This document shows positions 32,233 to 36,745 of a DNA stretch of 36,745 nt, one piece after another. The notes under the pieces were generated by a model, which was given only the letters and a program-made list of their open reading frames with translations, had not been told where the DNA came from and did not search any database. A program made the position numbers and the translations under genes. This DNA is from Methylobacter sp. (GTDB taxonomy: Bacteria > Pseudomonadota > Gammaproteobacteria > Methylococcales > Methylomonadaceae). Position 1 is the first letter of the stretch, and each line of letters starts with the position of its first letter. Location: NCBI GenBank assembly GCA_028716975.1, contig JAQUOU010000029.1, positions 1 to 36,745 on the forward strand. The letters are read 5' to 3'.

Positions 32233-33009
32233 TTAATTAAGCACCGTGCCAATACGATCAAAACCGACGCCTTTATGTTCCCAATCCCAACTCATCCAGA
32301 TAAAAAAAGCTTTGCCAACCAGGTTCTCTTCAGGAACAGTTCCCCAGTAGCGGCTGTCATTGCTGTTATCACGATTATCGCCCATGACAAAATAATTTCC
32401 TGCCGGCACAACATAGACGAACTGGCCTGAAGGCACGCCATTTCTAATCAAAATACTGTGTTCGATACCGGTCAAATTTTCTTCCAGGTGTTCTGCTCCC
32501 GTCATATCCTGACCTTGCCCCAAGCCTTGATAACGGCCTAATGAAACCTGCTTAACAGGTACATCATTGATATAAAGCTTTTTATTTTCATAGGCCACTT
32601 TATCGCCAGGCAAGCCAATAACCCGTTTAATATAATCAACCGACGGGTCTTTGGGATAGCGAAAAACAACTATATCTCCACGCTTGGGTTCATTTATTTC
32701 AAACACTTTTTTATTTATCACCGGCAAGCGTATTCCGTAAGTAAATTTATTAACCAGAATAAAGTCGCCTATGAGCAAAGTCGGCATCATTGATCCCGAA
32801 GGAATACGAAAGGGCTCGGCTAAAAATGAGCGCAGCAACAGCACAATCAATACAATAGGAAAAAAAGAACGGGCGTACTCTACAATCAAAGGTTCTTTTT
32901 TTTCAGCGAAGCCGTCAGCAGGAGGTTTGCGGATCAGCAGATAACCGCCCCAAATTACTCCGGTAACTACAGTTGCAACCAACAGGAAAAAGGAAAAATC
33001 AAAGTCCAT
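32233..33009 (-). CDS. lepB: Signal peptidase I
   Basis: LepB removes signal peptides from exported proteins at the outer face of the inner membrane. The 258-residue protein has two N-terminal membrane segments (FFLLVATVVTGVIWGGYLLI at 7-26 and FFPIVLIVLLLRSFLAE at 49-65). The nucleophile is Ser73 in FRIPSGSMMPTLLIGDFILV and the general base Lys129 in VDYIKRVIGLPGD. Box E, YFVMGDNRDNSNDSRYWG, is near the end. It lies 41 bp behind lepA, the usual arrangement. Confidence 0.97.
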   Translation of the reverse strand: MDFDFSFFLLVATVVTGVIWGGYLLIRKPPADGFAEKKEPLIVEYARSFFPIVLIVLLLRSFLAEPFRIPSGSMMPTLLIGDFILVNKFTYGIRLPVINKKVFEINEPKRGDIVVFRYPKDPSVDYIKRVIGLPGDKVAYENKKLYINDVPVKQVSLGRYQGLGQGQDMTGAEHLEENLTGIEHSILIRNGVPSGQFVYVVPAGNYFVMGDNRDNSNDSRYWGTVPEENLVGKAFFIWMSWDWEHKGVGFDRIGTVLN

Positions 33010-33050
33010 AATTTATAAGTATCTTGTGAGTAAAAGAAAAAGAATTGGAA

Positions 33051-34850
33051 CTATTTTTTATTGAGCTGTAACACGGCAAGAAATGCCTCTTGAGGAATCT
33101 CAATATTACCGACCTGCTTCATCCGTTTCTTGCCGGCTTTTTGTTTTTCCAGCAGTTTTTTCTTACGGCTGATATCGCCGCCATAACATTTGGCGGTTAC
33201 ATTTTTTCTCAACGCTTTAACGGTGGACCTTGCGATAATCTTTGAACCGATCGCCGCCTGAATCGCAACTTCATACATCTGCCGTGGAATCAGCTCTTTC
33301 ATTTTTTCAACCAGATCACGGCCACGGTTATGACTGAGATCACGATGAACAATAATAGATAAGGCATCGACTTTTTCGGCATTAATCAGGACATCCAGTT
33401 TAACCAGAGAGGCTTCCTGAAAGCGCAGAAATTCATAATCAAACGATGCAAAGCCCCGGCTCACGGATTTCAGGCGGTCAAAAAAATCCAGCACCACTTC
33501 GCTCAGCGGCAATTCATAATGCAGAGAAACCTGTCTGCCCACATATTGTATATCTTTCTGAACGCCGCGCTTTTCAATGCAAAGCGTGATAACGCCGCCC
33601 AGGTAGTCCTGGGGAACAAGAATATTGGCCCGGATTATAGGTTCTCTTATTTCCTTGATGGTGCCGATATCGGGTAATTTGGCGGGATTGTCCACCATGA
33701 GAATCTGGTCATTTTGAGTGATGACCTCGTAAATTACGGTAGGGGCTGTAGTAATCAGGTCAACGTCATATTCCCTTTCCAGACGCTCTTGCACAATCTC
33801 CATATGTAACATGCCGAGAAAACCGCAGCGGAAACCAAAGCCTAACGCTTGAGATGTTTCCGGCTCAAATTGCAAAGCCGCATCATTCAGGTTTAACTTG
33901 TTCAGAGCGCCACGTAAATCTTCATAATTATCGGAACTGACCGGATATAAGCCGGCGAAAACACGCGGCTGAACTCTCTGAAAACCTAAGAGCTGTTCCG
34001 CTGCCGGCTTATCTGTCCAGGTAATGGTATCGCCTACCGGCGCGCCGAAAATATCTTTAATTCCGGCAACCACATACCCGACTTCACCGGTATTTAAAAT
34101 CTCTTTTTCCAGGCGTTTGGGCGTAAAAACTCCTACCGTTTCTGCAATAAACGACTTGCCGGTAGACATGATGGTAATCTTCTGCTTTCTGCGAATGCTG
34201 CCATGAACAATCCTGACCAGCGACACCACACCCAGATAGCTGTCAAACCAGGAGTCGATAATCAGCGCCTGTAACGGCCCGTCAATATTGCCTTGAGGAG
34301 GCGGAACCTTAATCACTAGTTGTTCCAGCACGTCCACCACACCCAGGCCGGTTTTGGCGCTTATCATCAACGCCTCGTCCGCGGGAATTCCAATCACATC
34401 TTCTATTTCAGTGAGCACGCGTTCAGGCTCGGCAGAAGGCAAGTCGATTTTATTCAGCACAGGAACCACTTCCAGCCCCTGCTCTATCGCTGTATAGCAG
34501 TTTGCAACACTTTGCGCTTCAACACCCTGGGCCGCATCGACAACCAGCAGCGCGCCTTCACAGGCTGCTAATGAACGGGATACTTCATAAGAAAAATCAA
34601 CATGTCCGGGAGTATCGATGAAATTGAGCTGATAAGTTTCACCATCCTTAGCCTTAAAATCCAGCGTAACGCTCTGTGCTTTAATAGTAATGCCGCGTTC
34701 TTTTTCAATATCCATAGAGTCAAGGACTTGCGCGGACATTTCTCTTGCGCTAAGGCCGCCGCATAGTTGAATAAAACGATCGGCAAGTGTCGATTTACCA
34801 TGATCGATATGCGCGATAATGGAAAAATTTCTAATATGTTTTAAATCCAC
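33051..34850 (-). CDS. lepA: Elongation factor 4 (LepA)
   Basis: LepA is a translational GTPase that acts in 30S biogenesis and translation under stress. The 599-residue length is typical. GTP motifs: AHIDHGKST (13-21), [12 protein letters not shown] (switch I, from 52), [10 protein letters not shown] (78-87), NKIDLP near 131. Domains II and III follow, and the LepA-specific C-terminal domain contains [20 protein letters not shown] near 555. The start is GTG at 34850 ([14 protein letters not shown]), with no in-frame ATG that keeps the first strand. It heads the cluster lepA-lepB-DUF4845-rnc-era-recO-pdxJ-PP2C. Confidence 0.98.
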   Translation of the reverse strand: MDLKHIRNFSIIAHIDHGKSTLADRFIQLCGGLSAREMSAQVLDSMDIEKERGITIKAQSVTLDFKAKDGETYQLNFIDTPGHVDFSYEVSRSLAACEGALLVVDAAQGVEAQSVANCYTAIEQGLEVVPVLNKIDLPSAEPERVLTEIEDVIGIPADEALMISAKTGLGVVDVLEQLVIKVPPPQGNIDGPLQALIIDSWFDSYLGVVSLVRIVHGSIRRKQKITIMSTGKSFIAETVGVFTPKRLEKEILNTGEVGYVVAGIKDIFGAPVGDTITWTDKPAAEQLLGFQRVQPRVFAGLYPVSSDNYEDLRGALNKLNLNDAALQFEPETSQALGFGFRCGFLGMLHMEIVQERLEREYDVDLITTAPTVIYEVITQNDQILMVDNPAKLPDIGTIKEIREPIIRANILVPQDYLGGVITLCIEKRGVQKDIQYVGRQVSLHYELPLSEVVLDFFDRLKSVSRGFASFDYEFLRFQEASLVKLDVLINAEKVDALSIIVHRDLSHNRGRDLVEKMKELIPRQMYEVAIQAAIGSKIIARSTVKALRKNVTAKCYGGDISRKKKLLEKQKAGKKRMKQVGNIEIPQEAFLAVLQLNKK

Positions 34851-35085
34851 TGTGTTTCAATTGAATTGGGGTGTATGAAAGCGTTTTGCCGATAGCATGC
34901 TGACAAAGGTCTGCGGGAGTATGCGTACTGTGTACGCCTACTTGATTCAATAGGCATTATAACAGATTTAGGCATACTCAAACTCTTGATTCGTTTTACG
35001 GAACCTCAATAATATTTTTATTTTTGAAAAATAACCCGGGAAGAAGGGGCATTCCGCAGAGTGCCAAATCCCTGGATTTTTTAAA

Positions 35086-35195
35086 CCTAAAAACTCAGTT
35101 GATAGACGCCAAAGGCCGTTCGTGCTGAGCCTGTCGAAGCATGAACGGCCTTTAGCACGCCCACCCGTTTCAGAAGGCCTAACTGATTTTTTAGG
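35086..35195. repeat. 110-bp inverted-repeat element with CGTTCGTGCTGAGC hairpin
   Basis: CCTAAAAACTCAGTT (35086-35100) is mirrored by AACTGATTTTTTAGG (35181-35195) with one mismatch. Inside, AAAGGCCGTTCGTGCT (35111-35126) pairs with AGCATGAACGGCCTTT (35138-35153), one mismatch, around the loop GAGCCTGTCGA. The outer repeat resembles that of the element at 20351, so both are copies of one family. Confidence 0.75.
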
Positions 35196-35310
35196 ATAAA
35201 ATTAATTCTAGAGTCAATCTTTATCATGTCATTTTTGTAATTATGCAATTCTTAAAATAATATGAACTTTCGTAGTAATAAATGTTCAAATTTATTACAA
35301 TACCTATTAA

Positions 35311-35700
35311 GGGGGCGACATGGCTTCGACGTGGGTAGCAAAACCTTAAGTGCATGCCGAGGACAGTACACCTCGTAAAATCTACTGAAACTAAGTATTC
35401 GCAAATGACGAAAACTACTCAATGGCTTTAGCTGCTTAAAAACAGCACCATTCCTTTGATCACCTGTGCTTATGCGGGTGGAGTTCCTATACCTTTCGGG
35501 GTAAAAGAACGTTCAGAGGTCATATTACATAAGATCGCGCTGAAATCCGTCCGGTGTGGATGCGCTAAAACCTTACGGAATCGCTGATGATTTTCTTGGC
35601 CCGACGGGTAGTCATTAGCTAGATCAAAGAGCGGGATAAGCATGTAGACCTTATGGCGGAGTACTTGCGGACGGGGGTTCAATTCCCCCCGCCTCCACCA
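35311..35700 (+). ncRNA. ssrA: Transfer-messenger RNA (tmRNA)
   Basis: tmRNA with SmpB frees stalled ribosomes and tags the broken protein for degradation. The 390-base sequence begins GGGGGCGACATGGCTTCGAC and ends GTTCAATTCCCCCCGCCTCC-ACCA; the two ends pair as a tRNA-like acceptor, and CCA is encoded. The tag frame starts with the resume codon GCA at 35401 and reads ANDENYSMALAA followed by TAA at 35437, ending in the normal Ala-Ala degradation signal. It is a one-piece tmRNA, not permuted. ssrA is a common integration site, and an integrase stub lies 176 bp downstream. Confidence 0.97.
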
Positions 35701-35717
35701 AATTAACGATTCAACAA

Positions 35718-35773
35718 GATTCAACGAAGTACATAAAGCCGCATTCTACAAGGGATAGCGGCTTTTTTAATGT
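35718..35773 (+). repeat. 56-bp block, mirror of the one downstream of tRNA-Leu
   Basis: Identical to the minus strand of 1288-1343 except one base (ACAT here, ATAT there). Just before it, GATTCAACAA is a partial tandem copy of its first bases. Past it, similarity to the tRNA-Leu side goes on with ATACAGTAA and TCGACAATT. Confidence 0.85.
35735..35769 (+). terminator. Rho-independent terminator of ssrA
   Basis: AAAGCCGC and GCGGCTTT form an 8-bp stem followed by a T run, 35 bp beyond the end of tmRNA. It is the same hairpin as at tRNA-Leu. Confidence 0.8.
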
Positions 35774-35785
35774 GCAGCAATGTAT

Positions 35786-35895
35786 ACAGTAACATTCAAT
35801 AATATTCGACAATTTACGCAGTAACATTTACAGTAACCGCTAATTTCCACTGTTACTGCAACCGGAGTTACTGCAAATGGTTAAAGAGTTACTGA
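35786..35895. promoter_or_regulatory. Six-site CAGTAAC array before and at the integrase start
   Basis: Three direct copies, ACAGTAACA (35786-35794), GCAGTAACA (35818-35826) and ACAGTAACC (35830-35838), are followed by three inverted ones, TGTTACTGC (35851-35859), AGTTACTGC (35866-35874) and AGTTACTGA (35887-35895). The last overlaps the first codons of the integrase. The array is roughly symmetrical about 35844. It may be arm-type integrase sites, an autoregulatory operator, or both. Confidence 0.6.
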
Positions 35896-35935
35896 AAGAT
35901 ACAACCCTCCGCAATACAAAGCCTACCTATAAAGA
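35877..35935 (+). pseudogene. P4-type tyrosine integrase, first 19 codons, cut by IS1
   Basis: ATG 35877, with GGAG 9 bases upstream, starts MVKELLKDTTLRNTKPTYKE, after which the frame enters the IS1 end at 35936 and stops within it. The pattern L(T/K)DTxLRNxKPT is the hallmark N-terminus of P4-like integrases (LTDTAIRNAKPxxK). Such enzymes integrate into tRNA and tmRNA genes and their genes lie next to the att site, as here. The rest of the gene, if kept, lies beyond the IS1 element outside the window. Short, but the motif and place agree. Confidence 0.65.
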
Positions 35936-36745
35936 GGTAATGGATTAAACCTGTGATTAGGCATGAATATCTCGCCCAAACTCGATCTTATTGATCAGCC
36001 GTCCAATGACAACAGCATGCATCTCCTCCAGCTTCGAGAAGCAGATGCTTCGGCGAGCCAGTCGCTTGATCCAGGTCCTGAAGTTCAGGTTTTTGCATTC
36101 TATCTTTTGGATGTTGCGCTTGCCGATCTCATGCCTGCCAACTTCCAGATGCCGTTGGTAAGCCCCCAGTCATCCGTGAAGTAACGGTTACTATTGAACG
36201 GGGCAAGCATCGCTTTCACGTCTTGGAAAACGATGTCCATTCGTTTGCCAAACACATAAGCCAGCACGGTGTTAGTGGCGGGGGTCAACGGCGTACCACC
36301 GCCAATGCGAGTTTGACTTACCGACCATTGCTCGGCCAATTCAGCTTCTTGACAGGCCGGTTCCAGCCTCACTTCCCGTGGCCTCCCTGCGTCCTTAAGA
36401 TAGAACGGGTTCACTTGCACAAGGGCGGACACTTTTTTTAAAGTATTGATTACCGTGTTTTTGTTAATCTTAAGCACCCGCGCCGTATCGCGGTTGCCGC
36501 TGCTGTTAATGGCCATCTCGACAACTTGTGCCTTAATGCCGGGCTCATAAGCCCTGTAACGGTAGTTGCGCATAAAGGTCTGGGTCGGGCAATCCGGGTG
36601 TCGGCAACGATAGCATTGTGCGCCATGCGCACTTAAGCCTGATTTTGCAATGTTGTTGCCGCCACATTTTGGGCAAATGATTTCGTGATAACAGGTCATG
36701 GGTAAATTAAGCAATATTTAAATCAATTAATTATCCCATTATTCT
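35936..36745 (-). mobile_element. IS1-family element, cut by the window end
   Basis: The left repeat GGTAATGGATTAAACCTGTG begins at 35936 inside the integrase gene. Comparison with positions 61-90 shows that about 30 bp of the right end are missing, giving a full length near 840 bp. It holds one transposase gene on the minus strand. Its last 60 bases equal the first 60 of the window. Confidence 0.85.
35957..36714 (-). pseudogene. IS1-family transposase with a 1-base deletion
   Basis: From TTG 36714 (or ATG 36699) the frame reads a zinc-finger-like N-terminus, IICPKCGGNNIAKSG and YRCRHPDCPTQTF, then an HTH (NSSGNRDTARVLKINKNTVI) and the catalytic part to TDDWG near codon 180. A run of only five G (plus-strand C at 36161-36165) then shifts the frame so that it ends early at 36100. 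One base back, the other frame supplies the whole normal end: AYQRHLEVGRHEIGKRNIQK, LNFRTWIKRLARRSICFSK and a stop at 35957-35959, about 252 residues in all. The deleted copy at 18535 has the unshifted bases at the same place. Deletion, sequencing error or a slip site are possible. Confidence 0.8.

Noticed and set aside
1-36745. Window as a circular plasmid or phage, because of identical ends
   Set aside because: The 60-base identity lies in an IS1 element, the flanks of the two copies do not form a target duplication, and the content is housekeeping genes (secA, mfd, lepA, ssrA).

Overview
The window is a 36.7-kb chromosomal segment of a gammaproteobacterium. The gene order lepA-lepB-DUF4845-rnc-era-recO-pdxJ, the secA and mfd sequences, a bacteriohemerythrin, a TauE/SafE-type membrane protein and many short palindromic intergenic repeats fit a methanotroph-like member of the Methylococcales. 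That placement is inference; no marker gene settles it.

Layout. Positions 1-1260 are insertion-sequence debris: the end of an IS1-family copy and a decayed IS630 element. Then come tRNA-Leu(CAA), queA, a HEAAH-motif SprA-like protein, a small exported protein, a YihY-type membrane protein and mfd. Positions 9.0-13.8 kb are a graveyard: an IS701-like relic, a decayed IS3 element, an IS4-like N-terminal relic, a REP-associated tyrosine transposase with its REP hairpins, an integron-cassette-like pair of small membrane proteins and a ParE-like toxin remnant. An AsmA-family gene follows. Positions 15.9-22.5 kb are again accessory and eroded: transposase scraps, a repeat-containing helical protein, a candidate small RNA, a strong sigma-54 promoter, a deleted IS1 copy, an AlkB homologue, a broken hemerythrin gene, a structured 367-bp repeat element, a GST, and a stump of an amine oxidase. 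From 22.5 to 35 kb the sequence is housekeeping: secA, then pyrF, a SafE-like gene and a sigma-54 activator; opposite to them the lepA...pdxJ-PP2C cluster. The window closes with ssrA (tmRNA), a stub of a P4-type integrase and an IS1-family element cut by the window edge.

How it fits together. The core genes serve protein export and its quality control (secA, lepB, ssrA, lepA), RNA and ribosome maturation (rnc, era, queA), DNA repair (mfd, recO, alkB) and cofactor or nucleotide synthesis (pdxJ, pyrF). The two ends mirror each other. Downstream of tRNA-Leu (left, minus strand) and of tmRNA (right, plus strand) lies the same 56-bp terminator block plus further similar sequence, and on the right this leads into an integrase start. 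Both ends therefore look like junctions of related integrative elements lying outside the window, each later hit by IS1. The points most worth following are this mirrored att-like arrangement with its six-site CAGTAAC array, a two-hairpin small RNA candidate with an anti-Shine-Dalgarno loop, the sigma-54 promoter with two matched upstream sites, and a 63-bp-period hairpin array whose arms covary. I saw no CRISPR array, restriction system or obvious new defence locus.
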